DNA of 18,457 nucleotides, taken from contig MFOV01000027.1 of the NCBI GenBank assembly GCA_001782515.1, forward strand, positions 1 to 18,457, given 5' to 3'. The notes beneath the pieces were generated by a model, which worked only from the letters and a program-made list of their open reading frames with translations, made no database searches and was not told the DNA's origin. This DNA is from Candidatus Levybacteria bacterium RIFCSPLOWO2_01_FULL_39_10. Its GTDB lineage: Bacteria; Patescibacteriota; Microgenomatia; Levybacterales; UBA12049. Each line of letters starts with the position of its first letter. Position 1 is the first letter of the stretch. Below, piece after piece: positions 7,455-14,708 of the stretch. The position numbers were made by a program, and so were the translations under genes.

Positions 7455-8738
7455 TTAATTCAGCAAATATTTTGAGCGAAGTTTCCTGTGATATGTTATT
7501 GCAAATCTGTGTGCCTCGTCCCGAATTCGACGAACGAGAAGAAGCGCAGGCGAATTTTTGTCAATTTTAATTTCTTTCAAATCAGAGGCTATGATTATCT
7601 CTTCTCTTTTTGCAATTCCCACAAGCGGAATTTGAACGTTTGCTTCATTCAAAACTTTAAGGGAGGACGAGACCTGTCCTTTTCCTCCGTCTACAATTAT
7701 AAGATCAGGCGTTTGCCATTCAGGATGATTCAACCTTCTTCGTATTACCTCCTGCATCATGGCAAAATCATTGGGAACTGTCTTTGGAGGATTTTTAATT
7801 TTAAACCTCCTATAAGACGGCTTATCTTTTTCTCCGTTTTTAAATACAACCATAGACCCTGTTGCGTATTTACCTGAAATGTTTGAAATGTCAAAACATT
7901 CAATACGAGCAAGATCATAAACACCCACACCACTGTTATTAAGAACACTTTTAAGCATAATAAGCTGATTTTTCCGTATCAGCTTAACCAAATCAGGGTT
8001 CATTTCATACTCATATGGGCTGTAATAATTCTGGGTAACGGAGTTTATGGCCGTAATTTTTTTCTGAAGCTTTTGTGCTTTCTCAAAGTTTTCCCGCTTG
8101 CTTTCAATATCCCTTTCTTTTTCAAGGTCTCTTATTAAAGCCTTGCTCTTTCCCTCTAAAAATTTAGTTATTCTTTTTATATCTTTTCGGTATGATTTGC
8201 TTTCCAAATCAGTCTTAAACATTGGCGGACACGGGCAAAGTCCAAGGTGATAATACAAACAATATCTTTTGGGATGATTGAGAACCGACTGGTAAGGAAA
8301 TATTTTGCGTATTAGCTTTAAAACAAGCTTTACGTCCGAGGATGTTGGGTATGGGCTGAAATAGAGAGATTTTCCGTCATCCTCAGCTCTTGCTAAAAGT
8401 ACTTTTGGATTTTTATCTTTAACGGTTATTTTTATTCTTATGTAACTTTTACCGTCGGTGAGGCGCATATTGTATTTTGGAGCATATTTTTTAATAAGAT
8501 TTGCTTCAAGAATTAAAGATTCAAGTTCCGACTCAACAGTTATCGTTTTTATAAAACTTACAAGTGACACAAGAATTTTTGTTTTGGGGTCTTGTTCTTT
8601 TTTCGTGAAATATGAGGAGACACGTTTACGAAGATTTACAGCTTTTCCAACATAAATAACTTCTCTACCGCCTTCTAGGAAGATGTAAACGCCCGGTCCT
8701 TCGGGCAAAGATGAATAATGCTCCCGCTGTACTTCCAA
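7455..8738 (-). CDS. uvrC: UvrABC excinuclease subunit C, short form
   Basis: UvrC makes the two cuts around a DNA lesion in nucleotide excision repair. The 427 residues show the GIY-YIG nuclease (GVYIF at 16-20, IYVGKA at 28-33, R39), a UVR coiled-coil motif that contacts UvrB (~203-232), and the RNase H-like 5'-incision domain (ECFDISN...G, PDLIIVDGGKGQ, RDEAHRFAITYHR). It ends just after that last motif, so the C-terminal helix-hairpin-helix domain of ~600-residue UvrC proteins is missing. The start is TTG, supported by AGGAG nine bases upstream and by the expected distance to GIY-YIG. It overlaps the end of the transglutaminase gene by 74 bases. Confidence 0.93.
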   Translation of the reverse strand: MEVQREHYSSLPEGPGVYIFLEGGREVIYVGKAVNLRKRVSSYFTKKEQDPKTKILVSLVSFIKTITVESELESLILEANLIKKYAPKYNMRLTDGKSYIRIKITVKDKNPKVLLARAEDDGKSLYFSPYPTSSDVKLVLKLIRKIFPYQSVLNHPKRYCLYYHLGLCPCPPMFKTDLESKSYRKDIKRITKFLEGKSKALIRDLEKERDIESKRENFEKAQKLQKKITAINSVTQNYYSPYEYEMNPDLVKLIRKNQLIMLKSVLNNSGVGVYDLARIECFDISNISGKYATGSMVVFKNGEKDKPSYRRFKIKNPPKTVPNDFAMMQEVIRRRLNHPEWQTPDLIIVDGGKGQVSSSLKVLNEANVQIPLVGIAKREEIIIASDLKEIKIDKNSPALLLVRRIRDEAHRFAITYHRKLRSKYLLN

Positions 8739-10503
8739 TTAATATCACTCCTAAGAAAATATAAAAATAATTGCTTTTATAGAAAGGAATTATAACAATT
8801 TCTCGGTCGATTGTTTCATTTCCGATTGTGATTTTAATTGTATCCGATCTATTTGTCAAAAAAGATTGAGGCGCAAATTTAATCTGAACCTCTTTTTTAC
8901 CAAAGGGCGGAATTTTATCCAAAAAAAGGTCCTGCGTTTGAGGAGTGAGACTATCAGATGTTATCCCAATACTCTGGTTTGGAGACAAAACCTCGGAGTC
9001 GTTTACAACAATCAAGGTTCCGCCAATCGGGATGCCCGCGATATATTTTTCCTGAAAATCAAAGTACGCTGAGAGCTTTGGATTTTTCTTCTCAAATACA
9101 GTGCCTACTGAAACATTTACATCCTGATCGTTTATATTTTCCTCTGACTTATACCCTCCGGCAGGAATGGGATAATCGCTATCAACGCCTTTTACAACAA
9201 ATGCAAAGTGGTCAAAATCAAGCACATTGAAATAATCTATTCCTCCTGTTGTGTTCCCCCAAGTAGGGTCAACCATTATCCATGATTGCTTCTCAAAATC
9301 ATAAAACTGCGGCCACGCATGCAGCACATCTTTATATGCGGAAAGGGGTCTTTGAGCAATGTTTGTGGTATTTGCATATCCCTCAACAGCGCGGCTGGGA
9401 ATTCCGGCTGCACGGGCGAGCGCAACGAATAGATCTGTAAACTCAAGACAGACCGCACTCTTAGGGTCTCTGAGAGCATTTGCAGCTCCTGCTCTAATTT
9501 GGGTTTCCCCTACCCTTTTCTCGTCATAAGTTAAATTATCTACCAAAAAATTGTAGATATTCTCAGGTGTTTTGAGTTTTTTTGCAAGTTTTACTATTTC
9601 AGGATTTTGCGTCTCCCAGTATTCATCCGTTTTTAAATATTTATTTCTTTGTTGATCCGATATGACTTCCTTCTTGGGTATGTGTGAAACTTTAGCACTC
9701 CCTTGTACTCTTACATCATATTCTTCAGAAGGACCAAGCCTGTATTTTGCAATCCAATTCCCGTCCTCATCAATTTTTACATCAATAGGCCTTGGAATGA
9801 TTTGATTAATACGCACCTCTTGATAATTATTATTTGAAGGAAGAGCAATCTCACGCGTGATCGGAAAAATATGGAGATTTTCCAAATGATACAAAAGATC
9901 AAAATCATAAATCTGTCCGTCACCATATGAAATTGAAATACCTGAATTACCAAGATCTGATTTTGTAAATCTTAGAGTATTTCCTGATACCTTCGCGTTT
10001 GTTGCCGGCTTAATAAATGACGGTTCTCCAAATTCCTGAGGAACCGTTACAATTGCCTCAAATACATCATATGACGCCTGATCTGATACTCCCGGAATAT
10101 TGACTTCCCATATGTTTCCGAGATGATCTGCTATCCCGTCCGTTACAAACTCAATGCGGAATTTCTGCGAATTGCCAAGTCCCACCGCATTTTCATTAAA
10201 ATCGAACTTAATAAGGGATGATCCGTTTTCTTTACTTACTTCATAAGAAAGCGGGCCTTTTGTATCTTGCGCATTTATACTTCTTATATTTTCAAAACCA
10301 GTGAGGATTTCATAAGAGGATGCAAAATAATTTGAGGTTTTATTTTTGAGCTCAATTTCCAAAATCACCTTGGTTGATTCATCGGCGGATACCTGATAAT
10401 TGACTTTGTAAGTGGTTGAAAAATTAGTGTTTTGTGCAAAAGTTCCCTTGGCAATAAACAAAAATATTGCGAAGAAAAAGATAAGTGCGGACAGTTTTTT
10501 CAT
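8665..10503 (-). CDS. Membrane-anchored extracellular transglutaminase-like protein
   Basis: 612 residues. A signal peptide (MKKLSALIFFFAIFLF..., cut near TFA-QN, ~23) leads to a beta-rich N-terminal region (~25-270) and then a transglutaminase-like (papain-fold) core at ~310-440. The catalytic triad is visible: C352 (SAVCLEFTDLF), H395 (LHAWPQFYD) and D412 (MVDPTWG). A second beta-rich region (~460-575) precedes one membrane helix (~580-602) and a basic tail ending in RRR, so most of the protein should lie outside. It could be a protease or cross-linking enzyme acting on surface protein or peptidoglycan; the substrate is unknown. It lies between uvrA and uvrC and overlaps uvrC by 74 bases. 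A palindrome overlaps its leader. Confidence 0.85.
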   Translation of the reverse strand: MKKLSALIFFFAIFLFIAKGTFAQNTNFSTTYKVNYQVSADESTKVILEIELKNKTSNYFASSYEILTGFENIRSINAQDTKGPLSYEVSKENGSSLIKFDFNENAVGLGNSQKFRIEFVTDGIADHLGNIWEVNIPGVSDQASYDVFEAIVTVPQEFGEPSFIKPATNAKVSGNTLRFTKSDLGNSGISISYGDGQIYDFDLLYHLENLHIFPITREIALPSNNNYQEVRINQIIPRPIDVKIDEDGNWIAKYRLGPSEEYDVRVQGSAKVSHIPKKEVISDQQRNKYLKTDEYWETQNPEIVKLAKKLKTPENIYNFLVDNLTYDEKRVGETQIRAGAANALRDPKSAVCLEFTDLFVALARAAGIPSRAVEGYANTTNIAQRPLSAYKDVLHAWPQFYDFEKQSWIMVDPTWGNTTGGIDYFNVLDFDHFAFVVKGVDSDYPIPAGGYKSEENINDQDVNVSVGTVFEKKNPKLSAYFDFQEKYIAGIPIGGTLIVVNDSEVLSPNQSIGITSDSLTPQTQDLFLDKIPPFGKKEVQIKFAPQSFLTNRSDTIKITIGNETIDREIVIIPFYKSNYFYIFLGVILIGSTAGALFIFARRTGRLHLPRRR

Positions 10504-10507
10504 TTTT

Positions 10508-10563
10508 ACCCCGTTAGATAAGTATATAATATTTTATCCATTTAGACATTTATCTAACGGGGT
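10508..10563. repeat. Palindrome ACCCCGTTAGATAA / TTATCTAACGGGGT spanning the uvrA stop and the next gene's leader
   Basis: Perfect 14-base arms at 10508-10521 and 10550-10563 with a 28-base AT-rich middle. One arm contains the last codons and stop of uvrA; the other ends 4 bases before the ATG of the transglutaminase gene. On the minus strand the middle holds TATACT (10526-10521), a possible -10 whose transcript would start with the TATCTAACGGGG arm. It has no T-run, so a simple terminator is unlikely. Confidence 0.75.
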
Positions 10564-13433
10564 ACAACTTTCTTAAGAAACTGTCCGGTGTAAGAGTTGG
10601 CGTTTTTGGCAATCTCCTGAGGCGAACCTTTCGCAACCAGATTTCCGCCACGCTCTCCGCCGTCAGGTCCTAAGTCTATTATATAATCAGCATTCTTAAT
10701 AATATCAAGGTTATGCTCAATCACAATTACAGTATTTCCAATGTCCACGAGTCGGCGAAGAACGTGGAGAAGTTTTTCAAGATCGGCAAAATGAAGGCCT
10801 GATGTCGGTTCGTCCAAAAGATATAAGGAGCGTGAACCTCTTTTTGAAAGCTCGGATGCCAATTTTACGCGCTGTGCCTCTCCACCTGACAAGGTTGGAG
10901 CAGGTTGTCCGAGTTTCATATATGAGAGTCCAACGTCGTTTAAAGTTTGTAACCTATTGGAAAGTGCCGGAATAAAATTAAAAAAATTTGTCGCCTCAGC
11001 AATACTCATATTAAGAACCTCAGAAATGTTTTTTCCGTTAAATGTAATATCCAGTACTTCTTTGTTATATTGTTTTCCCGAGCAGACCTCACACGTTATG
11101 TAAATGTCAGGAAGAAACTGCATTTCAATTTTAATCTGACCTTCTCCTTCGCACGCTTCGCATCTTCCTCCTTTGACATTAAATGAAAACCTTCCCGGGC
11201 CATATCCTTTTACTCTTGCTTCTCTTGTTTTTGAAAATATATCTCTGATGTAGTTAAATGCGCCGGTGTATGTGACAGGATTAGAGCGCGGAGTTCTTCC
11301 AATCGGCGACTGGTCAATAAGAAAGACATGTTTTACATGTTCAAAACCCTGAATTTCTGTGTGTTCACCAGGTTTTTCTCTGTGATACGGGTTTTCAATC
11401 TGCCTGAGGCCATGGAACAAAATGTCATTGATGAGCGTGGATTTTCCAGAACCGGACACCCCTGTTATAACAATAAGTTTACCCAGCGGAAACTCAACAT
11501 CTATATTTTTCAAATTGTGGTGTTTTGCTCCGCGTATTATAAGTTTTTCGGTAATGTCGTTTATCTTCGCAGGCTCAATTTTTATTGTTTTCTCTCCGGA
11601 TAAATATTTTCCTGTTAAAGATTTTGGGTCTTTTTTTATTTTTAAGGCGTCGCCTTGAAATATTATTTCCCCTCCTCCATCTCCTGCTCCGGGCCCAAAA
11701 TCAACAATCCAGTCGGCGGATTCCATTGTTTCCTGATCGTGCTCAACAACAAGAACTGTATTTCCAAGATTTTTAAGCCTAATTAAAGTTTCAATAAGCT
11801 TTTTGTTGTCTTTTTGGTGAAGCCCGATTGACGGCTCATCCAAAACATATAAAACTCCAGTGAGGCCTGATCCGATCTGGGATGCAAGCCGTATTCTTTG
11901 CGCTTCTCCTCCTGCTAAAGTGTCTGCACCGCGCGAAAGTGTTAGATAATCAAGTCCGACATTTTTAAGAAATGTAAGCCGTTCTTTTATTTCTTTTATA
12001 ACAAGACGGCCTATTTCCTGTTCGCGTTTTGAAACATTTGACGGGAGATTTTCCATAAACTCTAAAGACCGGTCAATTGACATATCTGACACATCAACAA
12101 TTGATTTGTCAGTTACAGTTACAAGAAGCGCTTCTTTTTTAAGACGGGAGCCAAGACACAAGGGACAAACTTCATATCTCATAAATTTCTCAATCTGGGA
12201 TTTGAAAAACTGCGATTCGGTATTTTGATACCTCTGTCTAAGTTCTTTAAGAACCCCCGGAAAAGTTTCAAGAATTGTTGTGTCCGCTCCCCAGCGGTTC
12301 TGCCCATCAACAAAATATTCCTTGGTGCCGGTTCCTTTAAGCAAAAGTTCTTTTTTATCTTTTGGAATCTCAGACAGCCTGTCAGTTAAAGATATTCCAT
12401 TTTCCTCGCAAACTGTTTTAAATGTTCTTGAAAACCAGGTATCGTGGGAGAGAAGATTTGAAAATGGCAAGATCCCTCCTTCAAGAATTGATAAGTTATC
12501 GTTAAATACGAGATTTCCGTCAACTGTTAAAATATTTCCAAGTCCGTTACACCCGGGACACGCTCCGTGGGGAGTATTAAACGAAAATATACGGGGCTCT
12601 ACTTCAGGAATTGAGATTCCGCAGTAACTGCACGCAAATTTGGTTGAAAAAAGATGATCTTCCAAATTTTTCGGAATTTCCGGGATTTCAAACGCCTTGT
12701 CCTTAACTAGTGAAAGAATTATTTCACCATTACCGAATTTAAGCCCTTGCTCAACGTCTGTTGACACCCGCGCTCGATCTGTTTTTTTATCCAAAATCAA
12801 TTTGTCAATCACAACGTCAATTGAATGCTTGTTTGTTTTTATGAGAACCAGATCATCATTCAGGTTATATATTTTTCCGTCAACTCTAGCCTGTTTATAT
12901 CCACGTTTGCGAAGATCCTCAAATATATCTCTATACTCTCCCTTTCTGTCTTTGACAATTGGCGAAAGTATAAGAGTTTTAAGACGCTGTACTCCTTCTC
13001 GCTCAAAGTAATTTGTAATAATCTCAGTTATTGATGTTGGGTCAATTGAGGTAATTTCCCGTCCGCAGTTGGGACAATGCGGGTGGCCGATTCGAGCATA
13101 TAGCAAACGAAGATAATCATAAATTTCAGTAACTGTGCCGACAGTGGACCGTGGATTTTTTGATGCTGATTTCTGGTCAATTGATATAGCTGGCGAGAGT
13201 CCCTCAATAAGATCAACATCCGGCTTTTTCATAACTCCAAGAAATTGTCTGGCGTAAGAGGAAAGGGACTCAACGTAGCGGCGCTGTCCTTCTGCATAAA
13301 TTGTGTCAAATGCCAAAGATGATTTTCCCGATCCAGAAAGGCCGGTAAAAACAACCAGTTTGTTTTTTGGAATCTCAAGATCAATATTCTTCAAATTATG
13401 TTCTCTCGCACCCTTTATAATTATCTTATCCAT
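10554..13433 (-). CDS. uvrA: UvrABC excinuclease subunit A
   Basis: UvrA is the ATP-using damage-recognition dimer that loads UvrB. The 959 residues are normal for the family. Visible parts are: Walker A of the first ATPase (GLSGSGKSS, 31-39), zinc-binding pairs (CPNC near 120; CSYC and CPGC in the first insertion; CPLC later), and the first signature TLAGGEAQR with DEPSIGLH. The second Walker A is GVSGSGKST, followed by the CEAC...CEVC zinc module and then the second signature TLSGGEAQR with DEPTSGLH. The first signature has alanine in place of the usual serine (codon GCA). The start is ATG at 13433, preceded by a ~100-base structured leader with a TATAAT box at its far end. Confidence 0.98.
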   Translation of the reverse strand: MDKIIIKGAREHNLKNIDLEIPKNKLVVFTGLSGSGKSSLAFDTIYAEGQRRYVESLSSYARQFLGVMKKPDVDLIEGLSPAISIDQKSASKNPRSTVGTVTEIYDYLRLLYARIGHPHCPNCGREITSIDPTSITEIITNYFEREGVQRLKTLILSPIVKDRKGEYRDIFEDLRKRGYKQARVDGKIYNLNDDLVLIKTNKHSIDVVIDKLILDKKTDRARVSTDVEQGLKFGNGEIILSLVKDKAFEIPEIPKNLEDHLFSTKFACSYCGISIPEVEPRIFSFNTPHGACPGCNGLGNILTVDGNLVFNDNLSILEGGILPFSNLLSHDTWFSRTFKTVCEENGISLTDRLSEIPKDKKELLLKGTGTKEYFVDGQNRWGADTTILETFPGVLKELRQRYQNTESQFFKSQIEKFMRYEVCPLCLGSRLKKEALLVTVTDKSIVDVSDMSIDRSLEFMENLPSNVSKREQEIGRLVIKEIKERLTFLKNVGLDYLTLSRGADTLAGGEAQRIRLASQIGSGLTGVLYVLDEPSIGLHQKDNKKLIETLIRLKNLGNTVLVVEHDQETMESADWIVDFGPGAGDGGGEIIFQGDALKIKKDPKSLTGKYLSGEKTIKIEPAKINDITEKLIIRGAKHHNLKNIDVEFPLGKLIVITGVSGSGKSTLINDILFHGLRQIENPYHREKPGEHTEIQGFEHVKHVFLIDQSPIGRTPRSNPVTYTGAFNYIRDIFSKTREARVKGYGPGRFSFNVKGGRCEACEGEGQIKIEMQFLPDIYITCEVCSGKQYNKEVLDITFNGKNISEVLNMSIAEATNFFNFIPALSNRLQTLNDVGLSYMKLGQPAPTLSGGEAQRVKLASELSKRGSRSLYLLDEPTSGLHFADLEKLLHVLRRLVDIGNTVIVIEHNLDIIKNADYIIDLGPDGGERGGNLVAKGSPQEIAKNANSYTGQFLKKVVPR

Positions 13434-13441
13434 ATTATTTT

Positions 13442-13496
13442 ACTTGCCCCGTTGATGCGCTCTTGCGACGCGAGGATGTAAACCTCGGGAACAAGT
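13442..13496 (-). promoter_or_regulatory. Structured leader in front of uvrA
   Basis: In the minus-strand RNA, ACTTGUUCCCG (13496-13486) can pair with CGGGGCAAGU (13451-13442). Inside is a perfect hairpin CGAGG-UUUACAU-CCUCG (13487-13471), which competes for the same CG bases. A further CCCCG at 13511-13507 could also pair with the CGGGG near the start codon. These alternatives make regulation of uvrA by leader folding possible, but this is not demonstrated. Confidence 0.45.
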
Positions 13497-13538
13497 AAGC
13501 ACTCTTCGGGGTCCATAAGTGAAATTTATCGAATAAAT

Positions 13539-13567
13539 ATTATAATGGAAAAATTCTTTAGCGTCTA
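13539..13567 (-). promoter_or_regulatory. Candidate uvrA promoter
   Basis: On the minus strand there is TAGACG (13567-13562, four of six consensus bases), a 17-base spacer and TATAAT (13544-13539). The start site would be near 13532, giving a leader of about 99 bases. Confidence 0.55.
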
Positions 13568-13632
13568 GGGTGTAGGTTGTAGGGTATAATTTGTTACGTT
13601 ATCTAAACGCTACTCCCTACGCGCTATCCCCT
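13567..13632 (-). terminator. Imperfect palindrome after the CAP gene, possible terminator
   Basis: Arms at 13567-13584 and 13615-13632 pair at about 13 of 18 positions (AGGG, TAG and GTAGGG blocks) around a 30-base loop. It starts 3 bases after the stop of the CAP-domain gene. On the minus strand it is followed by a weak T-rich stretch (AATTTTTCC) rather than a clean U-run. It could end CAP transcription before the uvrA promoter. Confidence 0.4.
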
Positions 13633-13634
13633 AA

Positions 13635-14216
13635 TCAAGGTGCCCAGGCTTCAAAAACATAGTAACTGCCAGAGTTTGCAACACACCCATACGGCACGCT
13701 TTTGCTTAAATTTTCATTATGCCCCGGTGAGTCAATCCAGCCCGGAACAACTGCATTTGAGTCAGAATTCATTGCAATATTTTCGGCAACTTCACTCCAT
13801 GAAGAATACGGAAGAGTGTTTGAATCAATTCGAGATCGAAAACCGTCATGATTAAAGTTCGAACTTATCTCGTTAGCCCTAAGTTTTGCAAAAAAACACG
13901 TTTCATCATTTGCAGTAAGCGGCGAAAGCCCTTTCCCAGTTCTAAAGTTGTTGACTTGGACGAGAAGATCCGAAGAATTGGAATTGGTGGAAGGAGTTGA
14001 GATCGGAGTGTTTGTTGGAATAGTAGTTGGAGTTGGGGTAAACGTTGGAGCGGGTGTAGAAGTTGGCCTCCGGTCCGGAGAGATTTTAATCTCGAAGGAT
14101 GTGTTTTCGATTACCCCTATGCTCTCCCCTGCAATGATTTCAGGATTTGAATTTGAGAAAATTAAAAATCCTAAAATGGCAGAAATTATCGGAAGAGTTC
14201 CAAAAAGAAAAAACAC
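13635..14216 (-). CDS. Secreted CAP-domain (SCP/PR1, YkwD-like) protein
   Basis: 193 residues. A hydrophobic start (~1-22, without the usual lysines) acts as signal or anchor. Residues ~50-80 are a P/T/S-rich linker (TPAPTFTPTPTTIPT). Residues ~85-193 form a CAP domain: NNFRTGKGLSPLTANDE, NHDGFRSRI, WSEVAENIAMN, WIDSPGHNENL and YYVFEAWAP. The NHDGF and GHNENL histidines and the AENIA motif are the conserved CAP cavity features. Bacterial CAP proteins are extracellular; their function is mostly unknown. The start is GTG, the first start codon after an in-frame TGA TAA. It has no Shine-Dalgarno site but lies 7 bases after a -10 box. The missing N-terminal charge is odd and leaves the exact start less certain. 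Confidence 0.85.
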   Translation of the reverse strand: MFFLFGTLPIISAILGFLIFSNSNPEIIAGESIGVIENTSFEIKISPDRRPTSTPAPTFTPTPTTIPTNTPISTPSTNSNSSDLLVQVNNFRTGKGLSPLTANDETCFFAKLRANEISSNFNHDGFRSRIDSNTLPYSSWSEVAENIAMNSDSNAVVPGWIDSPGHNENLSKSVPYGCVANSGSYYVFEAWAP

Positions 14217-14223
14217 TTATCAC

Positions 14224-14252
14224 ATATTAGTAAAAAAATCTTGACAAATCAA
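14224..14252 (-). promoter_or_regulatory. Promoter for the CAP-domain gene
   Basis: On the minus strand there is TTGATT (14252-14247), a 17-base spacer and TAATAT (14229-14224), then 7 bases and the GTG start. This is another leaderless arrangement. Confidence 0.6.
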
Positions 14253-14280
14253 TAAAAAAATTATGTTTTTTTGAAATTTA

Positions 14281-14309
14281 ACCCATTAGATAGCGTGCAT
14301 CTAACGGGT
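14281..14309. repeat. Short palindrome ACCCATTAGAT / ATCTAACGGGT
   Basis: Arms at 14281-14291 and 14299-14309 with a 7-base loop. The single mismatch is A-C in plus-strand RNA but G-U in minus-strand RNA, so the hairpin is fully paired only on the minus strand. On the plus strand it is followed by TTTT, so it could also act as a weak terminator. It shares the TATCTAA.GGG half-site with the palindrome at 10508-10563. Confidence 0.65.
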
Positions 14310-14348
14310 TTTATAGGTTTTGAATTTTTTTGACATATTTTGTACCGA

Positions 14349-14377
14349 TTGACACAGCATTTTTCACGACATAAGAT
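14349..14377 (+). promoter_or_regulatory. Promoter of a short regulated transcription unit
   Basis: TTGACA (14349-14354), a 17-base spacer and TAAGAT (14372-14377). The predicted start site is about 14384. The transcript would run to the terminator at 14489-14521, only about 140 bases. Confidence 0.7.
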
Positions 14378-14380
14378 TTT

Positions 14381-14424
14381 GATAAATTAACTCGTCAATT
14401 TATCCCATTAATACTTGATAAATT
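14381..14424 (+). promoter_or_regulatory. Triplicated GATAAATT element (operator or switching hairpin)
   Basis: GATAAATT at 14381-14388, its exact complement AATTTATC at 14397-14404, and GATAAATT again at 14417-14424. The middle copy can pair with either neighbour, giving two mutually exclusive 8-bp hairpins. The first pair also straddles the predicted transcription start, where a repressor would bind. Confidence 0.55.
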
Positions 14425-14456
14425 GAACAAATTCTGACCGCAAACGGAGGAATAAT

Positions 14457-14501
14457 ATGACTGTCCGAAAATTTAGTAAACTTAATTTAAGCCTAGTATA
14501 G
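14457..14501 (+). CDS. Possible 14-residue leader peptide (MTVRKFSKLNLSLV)
   Basis: A short ORF with a good Shine-Dalgarno site (CGGAGG, 14445-14450) six bases before the ATG. Its stop codon TAG falls inside the terminator hairpin, so a ribosome finishing this ORF would block or release the hairpin, as in attenuation. The codons show no run of one amino acid that would name a sensed tRNA (two Lys plus one Arg, three Leu, two Ser). Alternatively it is the first codons of a decayed secreted-protein gene, since the sequence looks like the start of a signal peptide. Confidence 0.45.
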   Translation: MTVRKFSKLNLSLV

Positions 14502-14521
14502 AAATATACGGGCTTTTTTTT
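14489..14521 (+). terminator. Rho-independent terminator
   Basis: The stem AAGCC + GTATA pairs with TATAC + GGCTT around a GAAA tetraloop, with a small TA/G internal loop, and is followed by a run of eight T bases counted from within the stem end. This is the clearest intrinsic terminator in the window. Confidence 0.85.
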
Positions 14522-14525
14522 GTTT

Positions 14526-14630
14526 ATCCGCCAAAGAATCGCTCTGTGAGGCGTGTTTGGATAAAACTGACCTGCCCGCCAGTGCCAGGCATTGGCAGGC
14601 GGGAAAGCCGAACAGGAAGATATGGCGGAT
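14526..14630. repeat. GC-rich nested palindrome, REP-like
   Basis: Outer arms ATCCGCCA (14526-14533) and TGGCGGAT (14623-14630) are perfect complements. Inside lies a strong hairpin, CCCGCC-AG-TGCC-AGGCATT-GGCA-GGCGGG (14575-14603). A competing pair TTTATCC (14523-14529) / GGATAAA (14559-14565) overlaps the outer arm. The GC content stands out from the AT-rich surroundings. It resembles the intergenic CCTGCCCGCC/GGCGGG palindromes seen in other Patescibacteria genomes, but I can see only this copy here. Confidence 0.6.
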
Positions 14631-14647
14631 GGTTGAAATTAAATAAT

Positions 14648-14687
14648 TAAATAGTTATTGAAGACCTGTCCCTTCAGTAACTATTTA
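14648..14687 (+). other. Long perfect hairpin upstream of the micropeptide ORF
   Basis: Arms 14648-14663 and 14672-14687 form 16 pairs (one of them G-U) around the 8-base loop ACCTGTCC. It ends 21 bases before the ATG at 14709. The following bases are AT-rich but not a T-run, so it may be a leader or mRNA-stability hairpin rather than a terminator. Confidence 0.6.
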
Positions 14688-14708
14688 TTTATATCAAAAG
14701 AAATAAAT

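Noticed and set aside
12280..12627. A 115-codon plus-strand ORF inside uvrA
   Set aside because: It lies wholly opposite a well-conserved uvrA stretch, with no Shine-Dalgarno site or promoter.
13948..14244. A 98-codon plus-strand ORF rich in valine and glycine
   Set aside because: It is antisense to the proline/threonine linker of the CAP-domain gene, and the repeat pattern explains it.
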